Source: Shinella zoogloeoides
GTDB lineage: Bacteria > Pseudomonadota > Alphaproteobacteria > Rhizobiales > Rhizobiaceae
Direction of reading: 5' to 3'
Assembly (NCBI RefSeq): GCF_030733845.1
Contig: NZ_CP132311.1
Coordinates: 1,801,501-1,865,500 of the forward strand
DNA length: 64,000 bases
Below, piece by piece: positions 30,315 to 39,049 of this stretch. A model generated the notes under the pieces. It did no database searches. It saw only the letters and a program-made list of their open reading frames with translations, and was not told the origin of the DNA. The position numbers and the translations under genes are program-made. Position 1 is the stretch's first letter; each line of letters opens with the position of its first letter.

Positions 30315-30737
30315 ATGCACGTCCTTACCCGCCTGTCGAAAGATCGCGCCGGCACGTCGGCGCTGGAATTCGCCATCGTGGCGCCGCTGTTCTTCCTCGC
30401 CCTCTTCACGCTGATCGCCTACGGCATCTATCTCTCCGTCACCCATTCGGTGCAGCAGATCGCCGCCGATGCGGCGCGCACGGCCGTTGCCGGGCTCAAT
30501 CCCGACGAGCGCGTCACGCTGGTCAACCGCTACCTCGATGCCTCCCGTCTCGACTATTCCTTCATCAACCGTGCCAAGATGCAGGTGATCGTCACCGACG
30601 ATCCCGGCAATCCCGAACAGTTCACGGTGACGATCTCCTACGATTCCAGCGACCTGCCGATCTGGAAGCTCTTCACCTTCGCCCTGCCGCAGGAGAAGAT
30701 CGAACGTTACGCCACCGTGCGCGTGGGAGGGCTGTGA
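30315..30737 (+). CDS. TadE-like pilus assembly protein
   Basis: A 140-residue pseudopilin-type protein. The N-terminal basic segment and ALEFAIVAPLFFLALFTLIAYGIYL helix (about residues 14-43), with the glutamate after the processing region, are the TadE signature. An unusually good ribosome-binding site (AAGGAGGAGATG) precedes the ATG. It is one base from the downstream TadG-like gene. In Tad systems such proteins are minor pilins of Flp pili; no other tad or cpa gene is present here. Confidence 0.85.
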   Translation: MHVLTRLSKDRAGTSALEFAIVAPLFFLALFTLIAYGIYLSVTHSVQQIAADAARTAVAGLNPDERVTLVNRYLDASRLDYSFINRAKMQVIVTDDPGNPEQFTVTISYDSSDLPIWKLFTFALPQEKIERYATVRVGGL

Positions 30738-30738
30738 C

Positions 30739-32448
30739 ATGAAGCGCGTGCGCCTCGTCACCGACCGGCACGGCAATATCGGCACGCTCGCCGCCCTCAC
30801 CCTGCCCCTGATGGTCTTCTCGCTCGCGCTCGGCGTCGACTATGGCTACCTGACGGTGCAGCAGCGCGAATTGCAGGCATCGGCGGACCTTGCCGCCATC
30901 GCCGCCGCCTCCAGCGTGGTGGAAGCGGAAAAGGCGGCCGCGACCTATTTCGCGCTGAACAAGCTTCCCGTGACCGTCACCGGCAAGGACGGCGTGGCGA
31001 TACCGGCCATCACGCCCATTCATCTCAAGGCGACCGTCGCCACCGCAAGCGTCGAGCGTGGCCGCTATGTCGCCGATCCGGAACTCGCGCCGGAAGACCG
31101 CTTCAAGCCGGCGGGCGCGGATGCGGACGCTGCGCGTGTAAAGCTCTCGCGCCGCGCCGATCTCTTCCTCGCCTCGATGATCCTGCCGGAACCGCCGCTG
31201 CTTTCCGCCACAGGTTCGGCCTCCCGCACGAAGCTCGCCGCCTTTTCCATCGGCACGCGCCTTGCGAGCCTCAACGAGGGTGTCCTCAACGCGCTGCTCG
31301 GGAAATTGCTCGGCACCAGCCTTTCGCTCAAGGTGATGGACTACCAGGCGCTCGTCGATGCCGACATCTCGGTCCAGCCGTTCCTCAAGGCGGTCGCCAC
31401 CAACCTGAACCTGACCGCCGCGACCTATGAGGACGTGCTGAATGCCGGCATCACCATGCCGCAGCTTCTTGCCTCCATGCAGGCCGTGGAGGGCCTGTCA
31501 GGCCCCGTCCGGTCGGCACTGCACGCCATCGAGCAGGCAACGGCGGGCAGCAAGGTCAAGCTGCCGCTTGCGCGCATCCTCAACATCGATCCCAAGAAAG
31601 GTGTCGCGGTGAACGCCGGCAGCGACTGGCAGATGTCGGCAAACGTGATGCAGATGGTGGCCACCGCCGCAAGCCTTGCCAACGGCAGCAAGCAGGTGGC
31701 GCTCGATACCGGTCTCAACATCCCCGGCCTTGCCACGGTGACGGTCAATCTCGCCATCGGCGAACCGCCGGTCGAAACGCCGTCGCATCGGCTCGGCGCG
31801 CCCGGCAGCGCGGTGCGCAGCGCCCAGACGCGGCTTTCCGTGGAGATCGGCATCAATGGCCTGGCCGCCCTTGCGGGCCTGCGCATCAAGCTGCCGCTCT
31901 ATGTGGAGATCGCGGCGTCCGAGGCGAAGCTCGCCGATATCCGCTGCCTCGGCGCCACGCCGTCCAATGCCAATGTCGCGGTGGATGCGGTACCTGGCAT
32001 TGCCGAGCTCGCCATCGGCAAGGTCGATCCCTCCGTCCTCTCCGACTTTTCCGAGGATCCGCGCGTGCAGAAGGCCCGCATCGTCGATTCCGCCCTCATC
32101 CACATCGATGCCTTCGCCCATGGCGAGGTGAAGAACCTTGACAAGACCCGCCTCACCTATACGCCGACGGAGATCGCCGCCAAGACGATCAAGACGGTCT
32201 CGACCCGCGATACGCTGACCTCCGCCATCAAGACCCTGCTGGGCGATCTCGATGTCGAGATCAACCTTCTCGGCCTGCCCATCGGCACGGAACTCGTCGC
32301 CAAGGCGCTCGCCTCGACGCTGACGACCGTGACGCCGGCCATCGACGAACTGCTCTACAATCTGCTGCTGGTCGTCGGCGTCAGGATCGGCGAGGCGGAC
32401 GTGCGGGTGACGGGCGTCGTCTGCCAGCGGCCGGCCCTCGTCCAGTAG
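30739..32448 (+). CDS. TadG-family pilus assembly-like protein
   Basis: A 569-residue protein with an N-terminal TadG/Flp-like segment (DRHGNIGTLAALTLPLMVFSLALGVDYG, residues 8-35). A QASADLAAIAAASS stretch typical of TadG-like proteins follows. The remaining 480 residues are predicted extracytoplasmic; I recognise no von Willebrand A domain, which full TadG proteins often have. It starts one base after the TadE-like stop, so the two are translationally coupled. The role is probably surface or envelope associated. Confidence 0.8.
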   Translation: MKRVRLVTDRHGNIGTLAALTLPLMVFSLALGVDYGYLTVQQRELQASADLAAIAAASSVVEAEKAAATYFALNKLPVTVTGKDGVAIPAITPIHLKATVATASVERGRYVADPELAPEDRFKPAGADADAARVKLSRRADLFLASMILPEPPLLSATGSASRTKLAAFSIGTRLASLNEGVLNALLGKLLGTSLSLKVMDYQALVDADISVQPFLKAVATNLNLTAATYEDVLNAGITMPQLLASMQAVEGLSGPVRSALHAIEQATAGSKVKLPLARILNIDPKKGVAVNAGSDWQMSANVMQMVATAASLANGSKQVALDTGLNIPGLATVTVNLAIGEPPVETPSHRLGAPGSAVRSAQTRLSVEIGINGLAALAGLRIKLPLYVEIAASEAKLADIRCLGATPSNANVAVDAVPGIAELAIGKVDPSVLSDFSEDPRVQKARIVDSALIHIDAFAHGEVKNLDKTRLTYTPTEIAAKTIKTVSTRDTLTSAIKTLLGDLDVEINLLGLPIGTELVAKALASTLTTVTPAIDELLYNLLLVVGVRIGEADVRVTGVVCQRPALVQ

Positions 32449-32452
32449 CCGA

Positions 32453-32848
32453 TCACCTGTTCTCGGCGAACTGCGGCGCGCCGTCGTCGATCTCGTAGTA
32501 GTCGCCCTTGTCGGCGCAATAGATATGCATGCCGATCTTCAGCCCGGTCGGCTGGTCGAAGGTGCCGGCCATGATCGACGTATAGTCGGTATTGTCGCCC
32601 TTCCAGAACAGCGCGGAGCCGCAGGTGCGGCAGAAGCCGCGGCCAGCCGCATCGCTCGCCCGATACCAGGTGACGTTCTCCCCGCCCTCGACGGTCAGCC
32701 CCTCGTCGCGCACATTGGTCGCGGCGTAGAAATGTCCGGTCTGCCGGCGGCACTGGCTGCAATGACAGGCGATGACCTCGCGCAACGGCCCAACGGTGCG
32801 GAAACGCACGGCGCCGCAAAGGCAATGCCCGGTATGTTCTTCGCTCAT
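32453..32848 (-). CDS. GFA family (glutathione-dependent formaldehyde-activating-like) protein
   Basis: A 131-residue zinc-binding protein. The ligands are visible as CLCG (two Cys), CHCSQCRR (three Cys) and CRTCGS (two Cys), the Mss4-like GFA pattern. Family members include the disputed formaldehyde-activating enzyme Gfa, but most have no known substrate. I start at MSEEHTG (32848), behind GGGGGA. It converges with the TadG-like gene, with a four-base gap between the two ends. Confidence 0.88.
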   Translation of the reverse strand: MSEEHTGHCLCGAVRFRTVGPLREVIACHCSQCRRQTGHFYAATNVRDEGLTVEGGENVTWYRASDAAGRGFCRTCGSALFWKGDNTDYTSIMAGTFDQPTGLKIGMHIYCADKGDYYEIDDGAPQFAENR

Positions 32849-32860
32849 ATATCCCCCCAA

Positions 32861-32896
32861 AACAAAACCGGGCCAGCTTTGCCAGCCGGCCCGGTC
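32861..32896 (-). terminator. Terminator of the DAHP synthase gene
   Basis: Read on the minus strand: stem ACCGGGCC (plus 32888-32895) with GGCCCGGT (32867-32874), then TTTGTTTT. It lies about 75 bases after the DAHP synthase stop. Confidence 0.8.
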
Positions 32897-32970
32897 CTGT
32901 CAAATTCACATTCCTGAATGCATGCATCAGTCCCGCTAATTTACGGAACCGAAGCGTGAACGAAAGGCGA

Positions 32971-34344
32971 TCAGCCGTTCACCACCATGCGCTTCTCGTC
33001 GCGGCCGCCCTTCATGCGCTCGGCAAGAAGGAAGGCGAGCTCGAGCGCCTGGTCGGCGTTGAGGCGCGGATCGCAATGCGTGTGGTAGCGGTCGGCGAGA
33101 TCGTCGCCCGACAGCGCCCGCGCGCCGCCCGTGCATTCCGTCACGTCGTTGCCGGTCATCTCGATATGGATGCCGCCCGGATGCGTGCCTTCGGCGCGGT
33201 GGATCTGGAAGAAGCTCTCGACTTCCGACAGGATCCGCTCGAAGGGGCGGGTCTTGTAGTTGTTGAGCGTGATCGTGTTGCCGTGCATCGGATCGCAGGA
33301 CCAGACGACCTTCTTGCCTTCCCGCTCGACGGCGCGGATGAGGCGCGGCAGGTTTTCCGCCACCTTGTCGTGGCCGAAACGGCAAATCAGCGTCAGGCGG
33401 CCGGCCTCGTTCTGCGGGTTCAGGAGGTCGATCAGCTCCAAGAGGCCGTCGCCGGTCAGCGACGGACCGCACTTGAGACCGATCGGGTTCTTGATGCCGC
33501 GGCAATATTCGATATGCGCATGGTCGGGCTGGCGCGTGCGGTCGCCGATCCAGATCATGTGGCCCGAGGTCGCGTACCAGTCGCCCGAGGTCGAATCGAC
33601 GCGGGTCAGCGCCTGCTCGTAGCCGAGCAGCAGCGCCTCATGGCTGGTGAAGAAATCCGTCTCGCGCAGGTTCGGATGGTTTTCCGCCGTGATGCCGATG
33701 GCCTTCATGAAGTCCATGGTCTCGGAAATGCGGTCGGCGAGCTTGCGGTAGCGCTCGGCCTGCGGCGAATCCTTGACGAAGCCGAGCATCCACTGGTTGA
33801 CGTTCTCGAGGTTGGCATAGCCGCCCATCGCGAAGGCGCGCAGCAGGTTCAGCGTCGCAGCCGACTGGCGGTAGGCCATGATCTGGCGCTCCGGATTCGG
33901 CACGCGGGCTTCTTCCGTGAATTCGATGCCGTTGATGATGTCGCCGCGGTAGGAGGGCAGCGTCACGTCGCCCTGCTTCTCGATGCCCGAGGAACGGGGC
34001 TTGGCGAACTGGCCGGCGATGCGGCCGACCTTCACGACCGGCTGCTGGGCGCCGAAGGTCAGCACCACGGCCATCTGGAGGAAGGCGCGGAAGAAGTCGC
34101 GGATCGTATCGGCGCCGTGTTCGGCGAAGCTTTCGGCGCAGTCGCCGCCCTGCAGCAGGAAGCCCTTGCCTTCGGCCACGTTCGCCAGCGCGCTCTTGAG
34201 GCGTCGTGCCTCGCCGGCGAAGACGAGCGGCGGAAACTTCGCGAGGCGCTCTTCGGTCGCCGCCAGTGCGGCGAGATCCGGATAATCCGGAACCTGCTGA
34301 ATGGCCTTCTGCCGCCAGCTGCTCGGGGTCCAATTCTGTGCCAT
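32971..34344 (-). CDS. aroF: Class II 3-deoxy-7-phosphoheptulonate (DAHP) synthase
   Basis: A 457-residue plant-type (class II) DAHP synthase, which condenses phosphoenolpyruvate and erythrose 4-phosphate at the entry of the shikimate pathway. Marker segments are [75 protein letters not shown] and ECTGGA. Start MAQNWTP (34344) with AGGTGAG upstream. The length is usual for the class. It is monocistronic, with its own terminator. Confidence 0.94.
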   Translation of the reverse strand: MAQNWTPSSWRQKAIQQVPDYPDLAALAATEERLAKFPPLVFAGEARRLKSALANVAEGKGFLLQGGDCAESFAEHGADTIRDFFRAFLQMAVVLTFGAQQPVVKVGRIAGQFAKPRSSGIEKQGDVTLPSYRGDIINGIEFTEEARVPNPERQIMAYRQSAATLNLLRAFAMGGYANLENVNQWMLGFVKDSPQAERYRKLADRISETMDFMKAIGITAENHPNLRETDFFTSHEALLLGYEQALTRVDSTSGDWYATSGHMIWIGDRTRQPDHAHIEYCRGIKNPIGLKCGPSLTGDGLLELIDLLNPQNEAGRLTLICRFGHDKVAENLPRLIRAVEREGKKVVWSCDPMHGNTITLNNYKTRPFERILSEVESFFQIHRAEGTHPGGIHIEMTGNDVTECTGGARALSGDDLADRYHTHCDPRLNADQALELAFLLAERMKGGRDEKRMVVNG

Positions 34345-34497
34345 GATACTCACCTGTCCTGAAACGCCCGCCGAACAGCGAACGCCCCTCCGTTTTGAAG
34401 ATGCGGGCTTATAAACCGTTAGATGGTTCTTGCATAGCCGAACTTCCAGCCAAGACTGCCCCGTTTGCGTCATGCGCCGGCATGAGGAAAACCGGCG

Positions 34498-35886
34498 TCA
34501 GACGCGCTGGCCGTTCCGCACGCGGTAGCTCGGCTGGTACATGGTCACCAGCTCTTCCGAGGCTGTCGGATGCACCGCCATGGTGCGGTCGAAATCGTCC
34601 TTGGTGACGCCGGCCTTCAGCGAAATGCCGAGGAGCTGCGCCATCTCGCCGGCCTCATGGCCGAGGATATGCGCGCCCACCACCTTCCGGTCAGCCGCGT
34701 TGACGACGAGCTTCATGATCGTCTTCTCCTGCCGCCCCGAAAGCGTCGCCTTCATCGGGCGGAACTCGGCGCGGTAGATTTCGAGGTCGTCGAACTTTTT
34801 CGCCGCCTCCTCCTCGCTGAGGCCCACCGTGCCGATCTCCGGCTGCGAGAAGACGGCGGTGGCGATGAGGTCATGGTCCGGCGAGACCGGATTGCCGCGG
34901 AACTCCGTCTCGATGAAGCACATCGCCTCGTGGATGGCGACCGGCGTGAGCTGCACGCGGTCCGTTACGTCGCCGAGCGCGAAAATGCCCGGCACGTTGG
35001 TGCGCGAATAGTCGTCGACGAGGATCGCACCCCGCTCGTTCATCTTGACGCCTGCCGTCTCCAGCCCGAGGCTGCCGGTGTTCGGCACGCGGCCGAGCGC
35101 CAGCATGACCTGGTCGACGGTGAGCGTCTCTCCCGCCTTGGTCGTCACCTTCCGGCGCCCGTTCTCGGCTTCAGCGACGCTGGTGATGATGTCCTCGCAG
35201 ATGACGCGGATGCCCTTGGCGATCATCGCGGCCTGCACGCCCTGGCGCATGTCCTGGTCGAAGCGCGACAGGATCTGCTTGCCGCGATAGATCAGCGTCG
35301 TCTCGACGCCGAGGCCGTGGAAGATGTTGGCGAACTCGACGGCGATGTAGCCGCCGCCCGAGATCAGGATGGATTTCGGCATCTCCGGCAGGTCGAACGC
35401 CTCGTTCGAGGTGATGCAGAGATCGTGACCGGGAAGATCGACATGCGGCGTCGGGTGGCCACCGACGGCGATCAGGATGCGCTCGGCCGTCACCAGCTCG
35501 TCGGTCGCGGTCAGCCGGAGCGTGTTCGGCCCGACGAGCACGGCGCGCGTGGCAAGGATCGATGCGCCGGAATTTTCCAGCCCCTTACGGTAGAGGCCTT
35601 CGAGGCGCGTGATCTCCTTCTCCTTGGCGGCGACGAGCGCCTGCCAGTCGAAGCGCGTTTCGCCGACCTGCCAGCCGAAGCCCGCCGCGTCCTCGAAATG
35701 CTCGTGGAACTGCGAGGCGTAGACGTAGAGCTTCTTCGGCACGCAGCCGCGGATCACGCAGGTGCCACCGAACCGGAACTCTTCCGCGATAGCCACCTTC
35801 TTGCCCATGCTGGCGGCAAGACGAGCGCTGCGCACGCCGCCGGAGCCCCCGCCGATGACGAAGAGGTCATAGTCGAATGTCGTCAT
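34498..35886 (-). CDS. gor: Glutathione-disulfide reductase
   Basis: A 462-residue FAD- and NADPH-dependent disulfide reductase. It has the FAD motif GGGSGGVRSA (about residues 11-20) and the redox pair in GGTCVIRGCVPKK; the sequence CVIRGC instead of the CVNVGC common elsewhere is usual in alphaproteobacterial and plant-type Gor. The NADPH-binding GGGYIAVEFA and C-terminal HPTASEELV with the catalytic His complete it. Start MTTFDYD (35886) with AGGAG. It keeps glutathione reduced for enzymes such as the GST of this window. Confidence 0.94.
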   Translation of the reverse strand: MTTFDYDLFVIGGGSGGVRSARLAASMGKKVAIAEEFRFGGTCVIRGCVPKKLYVYASQFHEHFEDAAGFGWQVGETRFDWQALVAAKEKEITRLEGLYRKGLENSGASILATRAVLVGPNTLRLTATDELVTAERILIAVGGHPTPHVDLPGHDLCITSNEAFDLPEMPKSILISGGGYIAVEFANIFHGLGVETTLIYRGKQILSRFDQDMRQGVQAAMIAKGIRVICEDIITSVAEAENGRRKVTTKAGETLTVDQVMLALGRVPNTGSLGLETAGVKMNERGAILVDDYSRTNVPGIFALGDVTDRVQLTPVAIHEAMCFIETEFRGNPVSPDHDLIATAVFSQPEIGTVGLSEEEAAKKFDDLEIYRAEFRPMKATLSGRQEKTIMKLVVNAADRKVVGAHILGHEAGEMAQLLGISLKAGVTKDDFDRTMAVHPTASEELVTMYQPSYRVRNGQRV

Positions 35887-36068
35887 GTCGTGATCTCCTG
35901 CGGGCAAGGCTGGCCGGGCGGCCGTCTGACGGTAACCCGCCGGCGAATCCGTCGGCAGGCCCGACACATATAGGAACAGCGCGGCAAAAAGGAAAAGGCC
36001 GGGATGCCACCTTGGCTAGGCTTGCCCGCGGGATGGCGCGCCTGCCGCCGGCGATAGCAGGGCTACAA

Positions 36069-36096
36069 TTGAAAAAGGCGGCCATTGGCCGCCTTT
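36069..36096 (-). terminator. Terminator after the DUF2059 gene
   Basis: A 9-bp stem AAGGCGGCC (36075-36083) with GGCCGCCTT (36087-36095). On the minus strand it is followed by TTTTTC. It lies 11 bases after the DUF2059 stop. Confidence 0.85.
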
Positions 36097-36106
36097 TCGT
36101 TCATCG

Positions 36107-36646
36107 TTACTGCTGCGGCTGCGTCGCGCCGCCATCGGCGGCGGGAGTGCCGATCATCGCGTCGAGCTTCTTGCCGCTTTCCGCGCGCAGGTCGCGGTCG
36201 ACGCCGGTGGCCCAGATTTCGGCGGCCTTCATGACTTCGCGCGTGGCGATCGGGCCGTCCGCCAGCAGCTTCTTGCCGACGGCGGAGTTGTAGAACTCGG
36301 CGATGGCCTTGAGCTCGTCCTGCGTGAAGGTCTTGGCGTAGATGGTCGCCGCTTCCTTCTCGAGGTCGGCGCGACGCGGCGCGAGCGCAAGCGCCTGCTC
36401 GTCGACGACCGTGTTGATTTCGGCCTCGTGGTTCGGGGACGCCTGTACCAGCGTCGCCTTCACGCGGGCGGCAAGGCCCGGCAGGATGTCGTCGAAACGG
36501 CTCGTCGCGCCGATGGCGTCGATGGCGCCGCGGGCGGTCTTGATCTGCTCGTCCGTGACGTCCTGTGCCTTGGCGGCACCGGCAAGGCCTGCCGAAACGA
36601 TAAGGGTCACCGCGAGGGTCCGGCCGAAACCAGCAAATTTGATCAT
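36107..36646 (-). CDS. DUF2059 secreted protein
   Basis: A 179-residue exported protein with a signal peptide ending AAKA (about residue 27). The body is helical, with the DUF2059 pattern IYAKTFTQDELKAIAEFYNSAVGKKLL near residue 100. No molecular function is known for the family. It follows rpiA by 18 bp and is probably cotranscribed with it, a pairing I recall from other rhizobial chromosomes. Confidence 0.85.
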   Translation of the reverse strand: MIKFAGFGRTLAVTLIVSAGLAGAAKAQDVTDEQIKTARGAIDAIGATSRFDDILPGLAARVKATLVQASPNHEAEINTVVDEQALALAPRRADLEKEAATIYAKTFTQDELKAIAEFYNSAVGKKLLADGPIATREVMKAAEIWATGVDRDLRAESGKKLDAMIGTPAADGGATQPQQ

Positions 36647-36664
36647 GTCGGTCTGTGCTCCTGT

Positions 36665-37363
36665 CTATTCTTTCGCCGTCAGCGTGCGCGCACCAGCGGG
36701 TCCCGCGATGATGGCAAGCGACGCCATATTGATGAAGAGGCCGTGTTCGACGACACCCGGTATATCATTGAGGTTGCTTGCGAGCGCATCTGCATCAGGA
36801 ATGCGGCCAAAAGATGCGTCGAGAATGTAGTGTCCGCCATCCGTGGTGAAGGTGCCGTCGCCGGAAGTGCGCAGCGCGATGCCGCCGGAAAGGCCGAGGC
36901 GCGAGGCCGCCTTCTCGATGGCGATGCGGGTCGAGACGAGGCCGAACGGATTGACCTCGATCGGCAGCTTGAAGGCGCCCAGGGTCTCGACAACCTTGGT
37001 CTCGTCGGCAATGACGATCATGCGGGCGGAGGCGCTGGCGACAATCTTTTCGCGCAGCAGCGCGCCGCCGCCGCCCTTGATCAGCCGCAGCCGGCCGTCC
37101 ACCTCGTCGGCGCCGTCGATGGTGAGGTCGAGCTCCGGCAGTTCGTCGAGCGACTTCAGCGGCACGCCGAGTTCGACGCAGAGCCGCGCCGTGCGCTCGG
37201 AGGTCGGCACGCCCTCGACGCGCAGGCCCTCGGCCACCTTTTCCGCCAGCAGCCGTACGAATTCCTCGGCGGTCGACCCGGTGCCGATTCCCAGCCGCAT
37301 ACCGTCTTCCACATGGGCGAGCGCGGCCTCGGCGGCCTTGATCTTCATTTCCCGGGCGTCCAT
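36665..37363 (-). CDS. rpiA: Ribose-5-phosphate isomerase A
   Basis: A 232-residue enzyme interconverting ribose 5-phosphate and ribulose 5-phosphate. Diagnostic segments are [12 protein letters not shown] (phosphate loop, about residues 25-36), [11 protein letters not shown] (catalytic Asp), [13 protein letters not shown] and the C-terminal [14 protein letters not shown]. Start ATG 37363, with AAGGAG further upstream. Divergent from gph across 189 bp. Confidence 0.95.
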   Translation of the reverse strand: MDAREMKIKAAEAALAHVEDGMRLGIGTGSTAEEFVRLLAEKVAEGLRVEGVPTSERTARLCVELGVPLKSLDELPELDLTIDGADEVDGRLRLIKGGGGALLREKIVASASARMIVIADETKVVETLGAFKLPIEVNPFGLVSTRIAIEKAASRLGLSGGIALRTSGDGTFTTDGGHYILDASFGRIPDADALASNLNDIPGVVEHGLFINMASLAIIAGPAGARTLTAKE

Positions 37364-37552
37364 GCCCCCAAGCTCCTTGAAAGAGTGCGAACCGGCGCAG
37401 GCGGCCGGATTTCCGGTGAGACACTTACACGCCCTGAATGGCAAACGAAAGCCAAAATCGCCGTATCCCCGCGACGCGAAAGCCGATTGCAAATGCCGGC
37501 GGCATCGCATACCGGAGAAGTCTCCTCCCTCCTCTCCCCGCAAGGTTTGCCC

Positions 37553-38227
37553 ATGTCCGCTTCTCTCGTTGTCTTCGATCTCGACGGTACACTCATCGAT
37601 ACGGCGCACGATCTCGTGGCGAGCCTCAACCACACGATCGGCCTGGAAGGCCTGGAACCGGTCGGCTACGGCGACCTTACCTATCTCGTCGGCCATGGCG
37701 GCCAGGTCATGATCAAGCGCGCCTTCGCGCTGCGCGGCCGCGACATTTCCGACAGCGATCTCCAGCGCATGCTCGGCGCGTTCGTCGAGCATTATTCCGA
37801 CGGCATGCCGGGCGTCTCGGCGCCCTTCCCGGGCCTTGCCGACGCCATGGACCGGCTGTCCGGCGCCGGGTACCGGCTCGCCGTCTGCACCAACAAGCTG
37901 GAGGGCCTTGCCCGCCGCCTCATCGATGGCCTCGGCTTCACGGACCGCTTTTCCGCCATCACCGGCGGCGACACCTTTGCCGTGCGCAAGCCGGATGCCG
38001 AACACCTCTTCGGCACGGTCCGCCTTGCCGAGGCCGACCCCAGGCGCACGGTGATGGTCGGCGACAGCCTCAACGACATGCTCGTCGCCCGCAATGCCGG
38101 CGTGCCCTCGATCGGCGTGCCCTTCGGCTATTCGGACGTACCGGTCGCCGAGCTTGAACCGAGCCACGTCATCACCCATTTCGACGAACTGACCCCCGAT
38201 CTGGTGGAGCGCCTGCTCGCCCGCTGA
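37553..38227 (+). CDS. gph: Phosphoglycolate phosphatase (HAD family)
   Basis: A 224-residue HAD hydrolase. Motif [11 protein letters not shown] (nucleophile Asp9, acid Asp11), motif II VCTNK, the lysine in RKPDAEHLF and motif [11 protein letters not shown] are all present, with the helical C1 cap of Gph between residues 20 and 80. It removes phosphate from 2-phosphoglycolate. The ATG at 37553 follows CAAGG. The aminoglycoside kinase-like gene starts 17 bp downstream and is probably in the same operon. Confidence 0.88.
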   Translation: MSASLVVFDLDGTLIDTAHDLVASLNHTIGLEGLEPVGYGDLTYLVGHGGQVMIKRAFALRGRDISDSDLQRMLGAFVEHYSDGMPGVSAPFPGLADAMDRLSGAGYRLAVCTNKLEGLARRLIDGLGFTDRFSAITGGDTFAVRKPDAEHLFGTVRLAEADPRRTVMVGDSLNDMLVARNAGVPSIGVPFGYSDVPVAELEPSHVITHFDELTPDLVERLLAR

Positions 38228-38244
38228 ACGACAAGGAGCGCACT

Positions 38245-39045
38245 TTGGACTGGATGGAAACGCTGCTCGACATCCGGTCCGGTTGGACGCCGGTCCATGA
38301 GGGCGAATCCGGCGACCGTATCTTGCGCAGCGATGACGGGCGCCGCTATGCCAAGCTGGCTCAGGGCGCGCGCGCCGGCGAACTGGCCGGCGAGCGGGAG
38401 CGTCTGGTCTGGCTCGCCGGCAAGGGCATCGCCTGCCCCGAGCCGGTCGCATGGCACGAGAACGGAAACGGCGCCTGCCTGATCATGAGCGCCATCCCCG
38501 GCGTTCCGGCCGTGACCCTTTCCGGCCCGGATCTCATGAAGGCCTGGCGCTCGATGAGCGAACACCTTGCCGCCGTGCATGCGCTTCCCGCCGACGACTG
38601 CCCTTTCGGCAAACACCTCTCCACGATGTTCGCGCGGGCCGCAGACGTCGTGGCGCGCGGTGCGGTGAACCGGGATTTCCTGCCGGACGAAGACAAGGCC
38701 ATGCCGGGGCGGGATTTGCTGAATCGCGTGGAAGCGGAATTGCCGCTACGGCTGGCGCAGGAGGCAGCCAGCCTCGTCGTCTGCCATGGCGATCCGTGCC
38801 TGCCGAATTTCATGGTCGATCCCGCAACGCTGCGCTGCACGGGCCTGATCGATCTCGGCCGCGTCGGCGTGGCGGATCGCTATTCCGATCTCGCGCTGAT
38901 GCTCGCCAATGCCGGGGAAAGCTGGTCGAACGAGGAAGAGGCGAAGGAAGCCTTCGACATCCTCTTTTCCACGTTGGAAATCGAGGCGCCCGATCGGGAG
39001 CGCCTCGCCTTCTATCTCAGGCTGGATCCGCTGACCTGGGGCTGA
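38245..39045 (+). CDS. APH(3'')-type aminoglycoside O-phosphotransferase
   Basis: A 266-residue kinase of the aminoglycoside phosphotransferase fold, starting at TTG behind AAGGAG. Brenner motif HGDPCLPN gives catalytic Asp183 and Asn188, and LIDLG gives the metal ligand Asp203. It aligns over nearly its whole length with APH(3'')-Ib (StrA), as I remember that sequence: GELAGER, IPGVPA, NFMVDP and the C-terminus [19 protein letters not shown] are shared or nearly so. StrA phosphorylates the 3'' hydroxyl of streptomycin. Codon use matches the neighbours and no mobile element is near, so it looks resident. Whether it confers resistance is not known. Confidence 0.85.
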   Translation: MDWMETLLDIRSGWTPVHEGESGDRILRSDDGRRYAKLAQGARAGELAGERERLVWLAGKGIACPEPVAWHENGNGACLIMSAIPGVPAVTLSGPDLMKAWRSMSEHLAAVHALPADDCPFGKHLSTMFARAADVVARGAVNRDFLPDEDKAMPGRDLLNRVEAELPLRLAQEAASLVVCHGDPCLPNFMVDPATLRCTGLIDLGRVGVADRYSDLALMLANAGESWSNEEEAKEAFDILFSTLEIEAPDRERLAFYLRLDPLTWG

Positions 39046-39049
39046 GCGG

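Noticed and set aside
32861..32970. Possible sRNA gene between the GFA and DAHP synthase genes
   Set aside because: The hairpin and T-run are oriented and placed as the terminator of the DAHP synthase gene, so no extra RNA is needed to explain it.
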